A DNA stretch of 64,000 bases, taken from positions 726,698 through 790,697 of the forward strand of contig NZ_QHKL01000006.1 of assembly GCF_003947415.1 (NCBI RefSeq), read 5' to 3'. Made by a program: the position numbers and the translations under genes. Source of the stretch: Amycolatopsis sp. WAC 01376. Its GTDB lineage: Bacteria; Actinomycetota; Actinomycetes; Mycobacteriales; Pseudonocardiaceae. This document shows positions 19,297 to 27,186 of this stretch, one piece after another. The notes beneath the pieces were generated by a model. The model made no database searches. It saw only the letters and a program-made list of their open reading frames with translations, and was not told where the DNA came from. Position 1 is the first letter of the stretch, and every line of letters starts with the position of its first letter.

Positions 19297-20406
19297 ATGC
19301 GTCGGGCGTCGCGGATTCTCGTAGCGGCCACGCTGCTGTTCAGCGCCGTGGTGGCGAGCAGCGGGATCATGCCTGCGCCGCGGCCCGTGGTTCCCCTCGC
19401 GGGGCTGAACGAGCTCTGGAACGGCTACGGCGATCAGGGCGGGCACTGGACCGGCGGGGATCGCACGGTGTCGGTCCCGCTGCCGGACGGCCGCACCGCG
19501 TGGCTGTTCTCGGACACCTTCCTCGGCACGGTGAACCCGGATCACAGCCGCCCGCCGGACAGTCCGATCGCCCGCAACACCCTGGTCGTCCAGCGGCCGG
19601 ACGGCACACTGGGGGAGACGCTGCACGGCGGCACCGCCGACGACCCGGAGGCCTTGATCGGGCTCGCGGGCTCGGACGAGCATTACTGGGTCGGCGACGG
19701 AGTCGTCCAAGGCGACGTCCTGCGGGTGCTCTACAACCGGTACCGGACAACAGGGTCCGGCGGCCTCGACTTCCGGAGTACCGGGACGTCGCTGGCCACC
19801 TTCCGGTTGCCCGAGCTGACACCGTCCGAGCTGCTGGTGATCCCGGTGAGCGACAAGGTCGCGTGGGGATCGGAGCTGCTCGAAGACGGCGGGTACACCT
19901 ACATCTACGGTGCCGAACAGGGGCACCTCCGGCTCGCCAGGGTGCCCGCCGGGGGCCTTCGCGGACCTTGGCAGTTCTGGACCGGCGCCGGGTGGTCATC
20001 ACGCGAGGAGGACTCCGCCCGGATGCTCGCCGGGGTCGGGACGGCGTTCTCGGTGACCCGCGTCGGGGGCGAATACGTGCTGATCACCATGGACACCAGC
20101 CCTGGCTTCAGTCCGGTGATGCTCGCCTACACCGCGAGTTCGCCGAGCGGCCCGTTCCGGAATCCTGTCGTTCTCCACCGGGCGTCCGAAGCGAGTGACC
20201 GGCGCATCGTCTACGACGCGACAGCACATCCGCAGCTGAGCCGTCCGGGGAAGCTCGTGGTGTCGTACAACGTGAACAGCCTGGACCACGCCGACAACAT
20301 CGCCGACGCGCGGATCTACCGGCCGCGGTTCGTGGAGGTCGCCTGGCCGCCGCTCGTGAGTGTTTTGGGTCGTTCCAACCGTCCCTACCACTCACGACCG
20401 GCTTGA
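19297..20406 (+). CDS. Secreted beta-propeller protein (DUF4185/DUF5005-like)
   Basis: A 369-residue protein with an N-terminal signal or anchor (RRASRILVAATLLFSAVVAS). The body has propeller-blade features: 'GRTAWLFSDTFLGTVNPDHS', 'RNTLVVQRPDGTLGETLHGG', 'YWVGDGVVQGDVLRVLYNRY', 'DGGYTYIYGAEQGHLRLARV' and 'RIVYDATAHPQLSRPGKLVVSYNVN'. These resemble five-bladed sugar-active domains such as DUF4185 or DUF5005; the substrate is unknown. The last residues (about PLVSVLGRSNRPYHSRPA) are encoded by a hairpin repeat at 20354-20397, so the natural stop may have been displaced by that repeat. With the neighbouring beta-helix protein it suggests extracellular carbohydrate handling. Confidence 0.8.
   Translation: MRRASRILVAATLLFSAVVASSGIMPAPRPVVPLAGLNELWNGYGDQGGHWTGGDRTVSVPLPDGRTAWLFSDTFLGTVNPDHSRPPDSPIARNTLVVQRPDGTLGETLHGGTADDPEALIGLAGSDEHYWVGDGVVQGDVLRVLYNRYRTTGSGGLDFRSTGTSLATFRLPELTPSELLVIPVSDKVAWGSELLEDGGYTYIYGAEQGHLRLARVPAGGLRGPWQFWTGAGWSSREEDSARMLAGVGTAFSVTRVGGEYVLITMDTSPGFSPVMLAYTASSPSGPFRNPVVLHRASEASDRRIVYDATAHPQLSRPGKLVVSYNVNSLDHADNIADARIYRPRFVEVAWPPLVSVLGRSNRPYHSRPA
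20354..20397. repeat. Degenerate hairpin within the 3' end of a coding region
   Basis: TCGTGAGTG at 20354-20362 pairs with CACTCACGA at 20389-20397. The element belongs to the same group as the hairpin at 20648-20697 (GTCGTGAGTG arms) and lies inside the last codons of the propeller gene. Confidence 0.75.
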
Positions 20407-20847
20407 CCGGCTCGGTATCGACGTCCTTACCCGCACGAGTACATGAAGGACCCCTTCCTTGCGCCTAGGTACGGGGTCCCGGCAAAGTCGAGATCTGCAG
20501 GTCAGGCGACTATTCCTGCACTGTCGCGGGGCCGCATGCGCCGGTGGTGGAGCTTGATTCTGGACGCTGGCGGGGCTTCAGTGTCCACAAGGGACACCGC
20601 CGGGCGATTGCGCGTCCGATTGATGCAGCTATGCACGTTTCTGCGGGGGGTCGTGAGTGGCAATGAGGGTTAGAGCAACAAAAATCACTCACGACCCTCT
20701 CGCGAAACCGTGCAAGTTGCCCAAATCAGGCACCTTTGTCTCGTAAAGTGTCCCTTGTGGACAGTCAAGAGCCGGGTGGGGCTCGTTGCGGGAGCCCGCT
20801 CCTGTCGGGTCCACCGCGACACGTTGGCCTGGCTCGACCACCGGCGC
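20407..20847. other. 441-base gene-free, repeat-rich stretch
   Basis: No gene is evident. It holds GGACCCC/GGGGTCC arms at 20448-20479 next to ATGAAGGACCCCTTCCTTGC, which looks like one arm of a larger family hairpin. It also holds an inverted pair of 16-base copies, TGTCCACAAGGGACAC at 20582-20597 and its reverse complement at 20748-20763, and the hairpin at 20648-20697. It lies between convergent genes, so it may be a sink for such repeats. Confidence 0.65.
20648..20697. repeat. Hairpin with 12-bp perfect arms
   Basis: GGGTCGTGAGTG at 20648-20659 and CACTCACGACCC at 20686-20697 flank a 26-base loop. The same arm core (TCGTGAGTG) occurs at 20354-20397. A termination role between convergent genes is plausible. 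Confidence 0.85.
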
Positions 20848-21429
20848 TCACTCGAGTACGCGGCCTCCCGGCGCTTCGATGGTCAGGGGAACCGACGTGT
20901 CACCGGCGAGCTGGTTCAGCCGGGTCATGGTCCGGTCCAGCTGCTCCGCCAGCCGCGGGATCGTGCTCGACGGAAGATATGCCTCGGCGCCGGCGTCGAG
21001 GAGACGGCGCACCGGGCCCTCGTACTTGACCCCGAGTTCGGCGTCCTCGATCTCCGTGATCACGATCCGGGCCTTCGGATACAGCGCGCGGAAGTTGCCG
21101 ATCAACTGCGGGCTGCTCGGCGGGACCAGCAGGACGTCGACGCTCGGGGGAGCCGAGCGCAGGTCCAGCACGAGGTAACCAGGGCCGAGCCGGTCGGACA
21201 GCGAGTCCCGCGCCGACGCCGACAGCTTCATGGCGGTGGCCACGACCGTGATGTCGTCGGAGTCCGGCGAAGGGACCGGTTCTTCGCGGACAGCGGCGGA
21301 AATCGTCCCGATCGTCTCGCCGTTCCGCGTGATGAGCACGTCCTCCCCGGGGCGGAGGGTATCGATGAGCGCTGCGAGTTCTTCAGGAAGCTGGGAGGCG
21401 TCGACCCACCGCGCGGACTGATCACTCAT
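20848..21429 (-). CDS. Phd/YefM-like N-terminal domain protein of unknown function
   Basis: A 193-residue protein from the ATG at 21429 (MSDQSARWVDASQLPEELAA). The N-terminal 50 residues, with 'LIDTLRPGEDVLITRNGETIGTIS', look like the Phd/YefM antitoxin fold, which binds DNA. The rest (about residues 75-193) is not a standard toxin-binding tail: strands such as 'GYLVLDLRSAPPSVDVLLVP' and 'ARIVITEIEDAELGVKYEGPV' suggest an alpha/beta domain, ending in a helix 'RLAEQLDRTMTRLNQLAG'. No adjacent toxin gene is present, so a regulator or orphan antitoxin is more likely than a toxin-antitoxin pair. The assignment is tentative. Confidence 0.6.
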   Translation of the reverse strand: MSDQSARWVDASQLPEELAALIDTLRPGEDVLITRNGETIGTISAAVREEPVPSPDSDDITVVATAMKLSASARDSLSDRLGPGYLVLDLRSAPPSVDVLLVPPSSPQLIGNFRALYPKARIVITEIEDAELGVKYEGPVRRLLDAGAEAYLPSSTIPRLAEQLDRTMTRLNQLAGDTSVPLTIEAPGGRVLE

Positions 21430-21437
21430 CACCCCAT

Positions 21438-21480
21438 GATGGCCCGCTTCCCTGCACCTGTTGCCAGGAAGGGGGCCATC
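21438..21480. repeat. Imperfect intergenic hairpin of the GGCCC-CTTCC family
   Basis: GATGGCCCGCTTCCCTG (21438-21454) pairs with CAGGAAGGGGGCCATC (21465-21480) with one mismatch and one bulge. It fills the short gap between two minus-strand genes. Confidence 0.75.
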
Positions 21481-21486
21481 AGGCAC

Positions 21487-22899
21487 TCACCTCTGCCGCG
21501 GCCGCCCCGGAACTCCAGGCCGCGTCTGCCAGGGAAGCGGCCCGTCCAGCGGCCGGTACTCGACGCCGAGCGCGTCCAGCCGGGGCAGGTGGTGGTCCCG
21601 CAAACGCGGCAGGAACTCCGCGTAGTCCCGGCCTTCGGGGCTGCTCCACGCCACCTCGGCGAAAGCGCACAGCCGCGGGAAGGCGACGTAGTCCACCCGC
21701 CGCACGGTGTCGAGATGCTCCGCCCACACCTGCGCCTGCGCGCCGAGAATCGTCTTGCCCTCGGGGAAATCGGCGGGCACCGGCTCGTAGCCGTAGAAGC
21801 TCTCCAGCGTGCTCAGGTAGCCGACGGGGATCGGTTCGTCGGGATGGTCGGACTGCCGGTGGTCCAGGTACACGTGGTCCTCGGGACACATGACGACGTC
21901 GTGCCCCGCGGCCGCCGCGCGAGCTCCGGCCGCCTCGCTCTGCCACGAGCCGATGACCATCGGCGGCAGATCTCCCGCTTCGAGGACCTCGTCCCAGCCG
22001 AGCGGGCGGCGTCCTCGTTCGACCAGGTGCCGTGCGATCTCGCGGACGAACCAGCCGTGCTCGTCGGTCGCGCCGGGCACCTCATCGCCGCCGAGCGCGA
22101 TGACCTCGGACGGGAAGATGTCCAGCACGTGGTCGAAGATGCTCTTGAAGAAGTCCACTGTGGACTTCTTCGTGTTCAGCAGAGAAGTGCTGATGCCCCA
22201 GCTCGTCCAGACCTCCCACGGTTCGGCGGTCTCCGGCCCGAGTTCGGGATAGGCGGCGATCGCGGCCCGTGCGTGCCCGGGGATGTCGACCTCCGGGACC
22301 ACCGTCACCGAACGCGCGGCGGCGTACGCGACGATCTCGCGGAGGTCGCCGGTCGTGTAGAACCCGCCGTGCGGCCGCCCGTCCCGTTCCGGCCCGTCGT
22401 GCCGTCCGACCATGGACGACTTCCGCCAGCCGCCGACCTCGGTCAGCTTGGGGAACTCGGGGACCTCGATCCGCCAGCCCTGGTCGTCGGTCAGATGCAG
22501 GTTGAGCATGTTGAGCTTGTGCGCCGCGATCAGGTCGACGAACCGCAGCACCTCGGCCTTCGTCCGGAAATGCCTCGCCACGTCGAGCAGACAGCCGCGC
22601 CACGCGAACCGGGGGTGATCGGTCACCACCCCGCACGGGATCGTCGGCTGTCCACTGTGGATCGGCGCGGCCCGGAACGCGTCCGGTCCGATGAGCTGCC
22701 GGAGCGTCTGACGGCCGTAGAACTCGCCTGCCGCGTCGGCGGCGTGCAGGGTGACGCCCGACGGGTCGATCTCCAGCCGGTAGCCCTCGGCAGGCAGCGT
22801 GGCGTCGGTACGGACGTCCACTTCGGACGGTACTGGGCATTGTCCCGGCAAGGGTTCCACCGAGACGGGACGGGGGAGCAAGGTTTCGAAGCCAGGCAT
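21487..22899 (-). CDS. Beta-N-acetylhexosaminidase, GH20
   Basis: A 470-residue GH20 enzyme that removes terminal GlcNAc or GalNAc. The substrate-assisted catalytic pair is in ALGGDEVPG (Asp272-Glu273). Other family blocks are 'FAWRGCLLDVARHF', 'NMLNLHLTDDQGWRIEVPEF', 'TVVPEVDIPGHARAAIAAYP' and 'RVDYVAFPRLCAFAEVAWSS'. The N-terminal GH20b domain is short, and there is no signal peptide, so it should act in the cytoplasm on imported oligosaccharides. It ends the gene series that starts with an ABC importer; the permease stop and its start are one base apart. Together they fit import and cleavage of chitobiose-like or wall-derived sugars. Confidence 0.95.
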   Translation of the reverse strand: MPGFETLLPRPVSVEPLPGQCPVPSEVDVRTDATLPAEGYRLEIDPSGVTLHAADAAGEFYGRQTLRQLIGPDAFRAAPIHSGQPTIPCGVVTDHPRFAWRGCLLDVARHFRTKAEVLRFVDLIAAHKLNMLNLHLTDDQGWRIEVPEFPKLTEVGGWRKSSMVGRHDGPERDGRPHGGFYTTGDLREIVAYAAARSVTVVPEVDIPGHARAAIAAYPELGPETAEPWEVWTSWGISTSLLNTKKSTVDFFKSIFDHVLDIFPSEVIALGGDEVPGATDEHGWFVREIARHLVERGRRPLGWDEVLEAGDLPPMVIGSWQSEAAGARAAAAGHDVVMCPEDHVYLDHRQSDHPDEPIPVGYLSTLESFYGYEPVPADFPEGKTILGAQAQVWAEHLDTVRRVDYVAFPRLCAFAEVAWSSPEGRDYAEFLPRLRDHHLPRLDALGVEYRPLDGPLPWQTRPGVPGRPRQR

Positions 22900-22900
22900 G

Positions 22901-23782
22901 TCAGCCCTTCACCGCGCCGCCCATGACGGACACGAGTCGTCGTTGCACGAGAATGAAGAACACCAGCACCGGGATGGTCATCAAGGTCGAACCCGCCATC
23001 ACCGCGCCCCAGTCGGTGTCCTCCGGTTTGAAGAACACCAGGATCGCGAGCGGGAGCGTCTGGTTCTCGGTGTTGGAGATGATGAACGTCTTGGCGAACA
23101 GGAAGTCGTTCCAGGCGTGGATGAAGGCCAGCACGCTGATCGCCACCAGCCCGGGCGCCACCAGCGGGAAGAGGATCTGCCAGGTGAACCGCATGCGGCT
23201 CGCCCCGTCGATCTTCGAGGCCTCTTCCAGTTCCTGCGGCACCGCGGCGACGAAGCCCCGCAGCATCCAGATCGCGAACGGCAGGCTGAACGCCAGGTGC
23301 ACCAGGATCAGCGAGCCGAGGTGGTTGGTGCCGAACGCCGGCGCGACGTCGCCGACCGACCGCATCAGGAAGAACAGCGGAATGGTCAGCGCCTCGACCG
23401 GCACCATCTGCGCCACCAGCACCATCACCAGCAGGACGGTCTTGCCCTTGAAGTTGAACCGAGTCAGCGCGACGGCCGAGAGGAACGAAAGCAGCAGCGA
23501 CAACGCCACCACCACGACGGCCACGATCACGCTGTTCAGGAAGAACAACGCGAACCCTTCACCGCTCAGCACCCGTTCGAAATGCTCCAGGGTCGGCGTG
23601 AGCGTCCAGGGGCGGGGGTTCTCCGCCTGGATCTGCCCGGTGGGTTTGAACGCCGAAAGCACCATCCAGTACACCGGGAAGGCGACCATCCCCGCGATCA
23701 CCACGCAGATGATCTCGGCGATCAGCCTGCCGGGCCGTTGAACTCGACGAGCTTTCGGGCGGGGCGCTGTCGTCACACCCAT
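22901..23782 (-). CDS. Sugar ABC transporter permease (MalG-like)
   Basis: A 293-residue inner-membrane permease with six predicted helices. The EAA loop, which contacts the ATPase, is visible as 'ELEEASKIDGASRMRFTWQI'. The ATG at 23782 overlaps the preceding permease gene by ten bases, so expression is coupled. It pairs with the permease at 23773-24732 and the binding protein at 24733-26016. No ATPase gene is nearby; a shared MsiK-type ATPase, as in Streptomyces sugar importers, is expected. Confidence 0.93.
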   Translation of the reverse strand: MGVTTAPRPKARRVQRPGRLIAEIICVVIAGMVAFPVYWMVLSAFKPTGQIQAENPRPWTLTPTLEHFERVLSGEGFALFFLNSVIVAVVVVALSLLLSFLSAVALTRFNFKGKTVLLVMVLVAQMVPVEALTIPLFFLMRSVGDVAPAFGTNHLGSLILVHLAFSLPFAIWMLRGFVAAVPQELEEASKIDGASRMRFTWQILFPLVAPGLVAISVLAFIHAWNDFLFAKTFIISNTENQTLPLAILVFFKPEDTDWGAVMAGSTLMTIPVLVFFILVQRRLVSVMGGAVKG

Positions 23783-24732
23783 CCCGCGCTCCGGCGTTGC
23801 GACCGGACGTACAGCCCGGTGATGGACAGCAGCAGCAAGGTCATCACGACTCCGAGCGCCGCGCCGAGACCGTATTCCTGTCCGGCGAAGGCTTGTTGAT
23901 AGGCGAAGACGTTGAGCACGAGGTTGCGCCCGGCCACGCCGCCGCCGTTGGTCATCACGTAGATCTGCGTGAAGATCTTGAAGTCCCAGATGATCGACTG
24001 GATCGTGGCGATGGTCAGCAGCGGCCGCACCATCGGCAGCGTGATCGACCACGTGGTGCGCCAGGTCGACGCGCCGTCGAGGTACGCGGCCTCGATGACC
24101 TCCTCCGGCACTCCCTTGAGCCCCGCGTACATCGTCACCATGACGAACGGGAACGAACACCAGATGACCTCGGCGGCCACCAGCCCGAACGTGCTGTAGG
24201 TGTCGAAGGTCCAGGAGTGGTTCGCCATCCCGGTGAACCCGAGGCCCGAGAGCACCTCGTTGACCAGGCCGAAGTCGGCGTCGAACAGGAACAGCCAGAC
24301 GTACGAGCCCGCCATCGCCGGCGTCGCCCACGCGGCCAGCGCCGCCAGGAACAGCGGGACCCGCGCCCAGGCGCGGACCCGGGTCGCCAGCACGGCGAGC
24401 CCCGTCCCGAGCGCGAGGCTGCCGACGACGCAGACCGCGGTGAAGCCGAGGGTTTTGGCCAGCACCTCCCAGAACTGGACGTTCTCCAGCAGGTCGATGT
24501 AGTTCTGGAAACCGAGGAACACCAGCGGCGCGTTGCCGACCGCTTGCGGCTGGCCGTAGTCGTAGAACGAGATCAGGACGAGCTGGTAGATCGGGTACAC
24601 CAGCATCGCCAGCAGCAGGATGCCGCCGGGCGCCAGATAGAGCAGGGCCGCCCGCCCGTCCCGGCGACGGCGGGGCGACCGCCGTGCCGGGACGGCCGGA
24701 GCCGTGGTGCGGGGGATGTCCTTGGTGACCAC
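23773..24732 (-). CDS. Sugar ABC transporter permease (MalF-like)
   Basis: A 319-residue permease with a basic N-terminal tail (RRSPRRRRDGR) and six predicted helices starting at 'ALLYLAPGGILLLAMLVYPI'. The EAA loop is 'EVIEAAYLDGASTWRTTWSI'. The GTG at 24732 directly follows the TAA of the binding-protein gene. It forms the heteromeric channel with the MalG-like partner. The family imports mono- or oligosaccharides; the adjacent GH20 gene suggests amino-sugar oligosaccharides. Confidence 0.93.
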   Translation of the reverse strand: MVTKDIPRTTAPAVPARRSPRRRRDGRAALLYLAPGGILLLAMLVYPIYQLVLISFYDYGQPQAVGNAPLVFLGFQNYIDLLENVQFWEVLAKTLGFTAVCVVGSLALGTGLAVLATRVRAWARVPLFLAALAAWATPAMAGSYVWLFLFDADFGLVNEVLSGLGFTGMANHSWTFDTYSTFGLVAAEVIWCSFPFVMVTMYAGLKGVPEEVIEAAYLDGASTWRTTWSITLPMVRPLLTIATIQSIIWDFKIFTQIYVMTNGGGVAGRNLVLNVFAYQQAFAGQEYGLGAALGVVMTLLLLSITGLYVRSQRRSAGWV

Positions 24733-26016
24733 TTAGCCGAACGCCTTGTTCATCTCGGCGGACGCGGTGGCCAGCGCGGCGGCGGGATCCTTGCCGCCGG
24801 TCGCGATCTGCTGGATCGCGGTCGGCAGCACGTTCTGTGCGTCGATCTTCGACCACGCCGCGGTGGCGGGGACGAACTTCGTGCCCGCGGTGAGCGTGTC
24901 GACGAACGGCTTGACCGACGGGTCGCTCGCGGCGAGCTTCTGCTGGACGCTGCCGAGCGTGGGCAGGTTGCCCATGGCGACGTACATCTTCTCCTGGTAC
25001 TTGGCGCCACCGAGCAGCTGGGTGAACTCGACCGCGAGGCTCTTGCGCTTGGTCGCGTTGAACACGCCGAGCAGGTTGCCGCCCGCGAACGCCGGGGCGA
25101 TCTTGCCGGCCTCGGTGCCCGGGAGCGGGATGATCGCGTACTTGCCCTTCACCTGGCCGGCTTCGACGGCCTTGCGGTTGAAGTCACCGCCGATCGACAT
25201 CCCCGCCTTGCCACCGGCGAACGCCGTGATGCTCTGCGTCCCGGTCAGGTTGGCGCACTGTTCTGGCGGGCAGATGTCCGCCTTCAGCAGGTTCGCGTAC
25301 GCCGTGACACCGGCCTTGGCCTGCTCGGAGTCCACAGTGGACTTCCACTTGCCGCCGTCCTGCTTGGCGATCTCGCCGCCGTGTGCCCACAGGAAGGGCA
25401 GCATCGCGTAGGTGTACTTGCCGCCGACGGAGATGCCGTACAGCTCCGGCTTCTTGGCGCGGATCGTCTTCGCGGTCTCGGTCAGCTCCGCCAGCGTCGC
25501 CGGCGGCTTGAGGCCGAGTTCGGCGAAGAGGTCCGTGCGGTAGTACAACGCGCGGATGCCGGTGAACCACGGAAGCCCGTAGGTCTTGCCGCCGGACTTC
25601 GCCGTCTCCAGCACCGCGGGCAGGACGTCTGCCCCTTCCTTCCACGACGAGAGATCGCCGGTCAGGTCGGCCAGCGCGCCGGTGGCGGCATAACTGGACA
25701 CGTCGGTGTTGCCGAACTCGGCGACGTCCGGCGCACTCGCCGGATCGTTGAAGGCGCCGGAGAACTTGTCCGCGCGGCCTTCCACCGGAATCCACTGGAC
25801 GTCGACCTCGACGCCCGAATGCGCCGCCTTGAACTCGGCGATCGCCTCCTTGACCGCCGCCTCCTTGGGCGCGCGGTTGGCTTCGTCGAACAGCCAGACC
25901 CGGACGGTGCCGGTCTTCTCGTCACCACCGGCCGCGGCCGGGGTGTTCTGCGCCGGTGCACAGCCCGCGACGAGGCCGACGGCCGCGAGGCCCGCGATGA
26001 GTACGCGAGTTCTCAT
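24733..26016 (-). CDS. Sugar ABC transporter substrate-binding lipoprotein
   Basis: A 427-residue extracellular solute-binding protein of family 1. The lipoprotein signal MRTRVLIAGLAAVGLVAGC ends in lipobox VAGC. The mature chain has 'TVRVWLFDEANR', 'PWFTGIRALYYRTDLFAELG' and a C-terminal 'PLPGTEAGKIAPAFAGGNLLGV', as in binding proteins for chitobiose, GlcNAc or maltose-like sugars. It delivers sugar to the two permeases encoded immediately downstream. Specificity cannot be proved from sequence; context with GH20 and D-aminoacylase genes points to wall- or chitin-derived amino sugars. Confidence 0.94.
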   Translation of the reverse strand: MRTRVLIAGLAAVGLVAGCAPAQNTPAAAGGDEKTGTVRVWLFDEANRAPKEAAVKEAIAEFKAAHSGVEVDVQWIPVEGRADKFSGAFNDPASAPDVAEFGNTDVSSYAATGALADLTGDLSSWKEGADVLPAVLETAKSGGKTYGLPWFTGIRALYYRTDLFAELGLKPPATLAELTETAKTIRAKKPELYGISVGGKYTYAMLPFLWAHGGEIAKQDGGKWKSTVDSEQAKAGVTAYANLLKADICPPEQCANLTGTQSITAFAGGKAGMSIGGDFNRKAVEAGQVKGKYAIIPLPGTEAGKIAPAFAGGNLLGVFNATKRKSLAVEFTQLLGGAKYQEKMYVAMGNLPTLGSVQQKLAASDPSVKPFVDTLTAGTKFVPATAAWSKIDAQNVLPTAIQQIATGGKDPAAALATASAEMNKAFG

Positions 26017-26028
26017 GGGATTTTCTCC

Positions 26029-27159
26029 TTAAGCGAAAAAGACGGAATTGACCTGGGGGAGCGCGAGTTTCCCGGCGACGGGCCCGGGGAGACCGGTGCC
26101 GGGATCGCGCGGCAGCCAGCTGAGCGTGCCGGACTTGTCGCTCGAGACGTAGAACCAGCGCTCGGTCGGGTCGAGCGTGAAGTGACGCGGGTACACCCCG
26201 CCGACGGGCGCGTTGTTCAGCAGCTTCAAGGACTTCCCGTCCTCGCTGACGCCGAACGACGCGATCGTGTCGGAACCACGCACCGAGGCGTAGACGAACT
26301 TCCCGTCCTTGGACGTCGCGATCTCGCCGGGGTACTGCTCGCCGGGAGTGCCCGCGGGCACGGCCGGTACGACCTGTCCGGCGGTGAGTTTCCCGGTGAC
26401 CGGGTCCCATGCCGCGACGGTCACCTCGGCACGCAGCTCGCCGAGGATGTACGCGTACTTCCCGCCTCCGTGGAACGCCAGATGCCGGGGCCCGGCGCCC
26501 GACGGGAGCTTCAGCTGCTGGTTCAGCTTGAGTTTCCCGGTCGTGGTGTCGAGTTTGTAGACATAGACCGAATCCGCGCCGAGATCGACCGCGAGCACCC
26601 ACTTCCCGGTCGGATCGTTGACGACCTGGTGCGCGTGCGCCTGGCGTTCGGCGCCCTTGTGCTGGGCCACATCGACGACGTCGCCGAGTTTCCCGCCCGC
26701 GAGGATCGGGAGGACGACGACGCTGCCACTGCTGTAGTTCGCGGCCAGCACGTACTTCTGGCTCGAGTGGACGCTCAGATGTGTCGGGTGCTGCCCCTTG
26801 GCCGATTTCTTGTTGAGCAGCTTGGGTTTCACCGGATCGGCAAGACTGAACGCGGAGATCTGGCCGTTCTCGTCCTCGTTGGTCACATAGAGCGTTTTGC
26901 GGTCGGCGCTGATGTCGAACCAGGAAGCGTTGCTGACTCCCGGAATCGTCCGGTCGACGACGAGCGCGTTGGTCGCCGCGTCCCGGTGAGCGACATCGAG
27001 CCCGTGCCCGGAACTGGTGTAGCTGCTGAGGTAGATGGCCCCGGTTCCCTTCGGTCCGCAGGATTGTTCGGAGGCGTGTGCGAGGTGGGAACCGAGAACG
27101 GTCGTGAGTCCAGCCGCTCCGACGGCGCCGAGGAAGGTGCGTCGATCGAGTCCGGTCAT
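26029..27159 (-). CDS. Tat-exported lactonase, seven-bladed propeller (Pgl-like)
   Basis: A 376-residue member of the lactonase family related to 6-phosphogluconolactonase YbhE. It begins MTGLDRRTFLGAVGAAGLTT, a twin-arginine export signal, so it should act outside the cytoplasm, unlike the classic Pgl. Repeated blade motifs include 'DRKTLYVTNEDENGQISAFS', 'VLAANYSSGSVVVLP', 'GRHLAF'-like 'GPRHLAFHGGGKYAYILGEL' and 'YPRHFTLDPTERWFYVSSDK'. It lies 12 bases from the binding-protein gene and 27 from gntP, so all are probably one transcript. A role in opening aldonolactones before gluconate-type uptake by GntP is a reasonable inference. Confidence 0.88.
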   Translation of the reverse strand: MTGLDRRTFLGAVGAAGLTTVLGSHLAHASEQSCGPKGTGAIYLSSYTSSGHGLDVAHRDAATNALVVDRTIPGVSNASWFDISADRKTLYVTNEDENGQISAFSLADPVKPKLLNKKSAKGQHPTHLSVHSSQKYVLAANYSSGSVVVLPILAGGKLGDVVDVAQHKGAERQAHAHQVVNDPTGKWVLAVDLGADSVYVYKLDTTTGKLKLNQQLKLPSGAGPRHLAFHGGGKYAYILGELRAEVTVAAWDPVTGKLTAGQVVPAVPAGTPGEQYPGEIATSKDGKFVYASVRGSDTIASFGVSEDGKSLKLLNNAPVGGVYPRHFTLDPTERWFYVSSDKSGTLSWLPRDPGTGLPGPVAGKLALPQVNSVFFA

Positions 27160-27186
27160 CGTGATCTCTCCCAGTCTTCAGGTGGT

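Noticed and set aside
20848..21429. Type II toxin-antitoxin pair
   Set aside because: Only an antitoxin-like domain is present; no toxin-sized partner gene overlaps or adjoins it.
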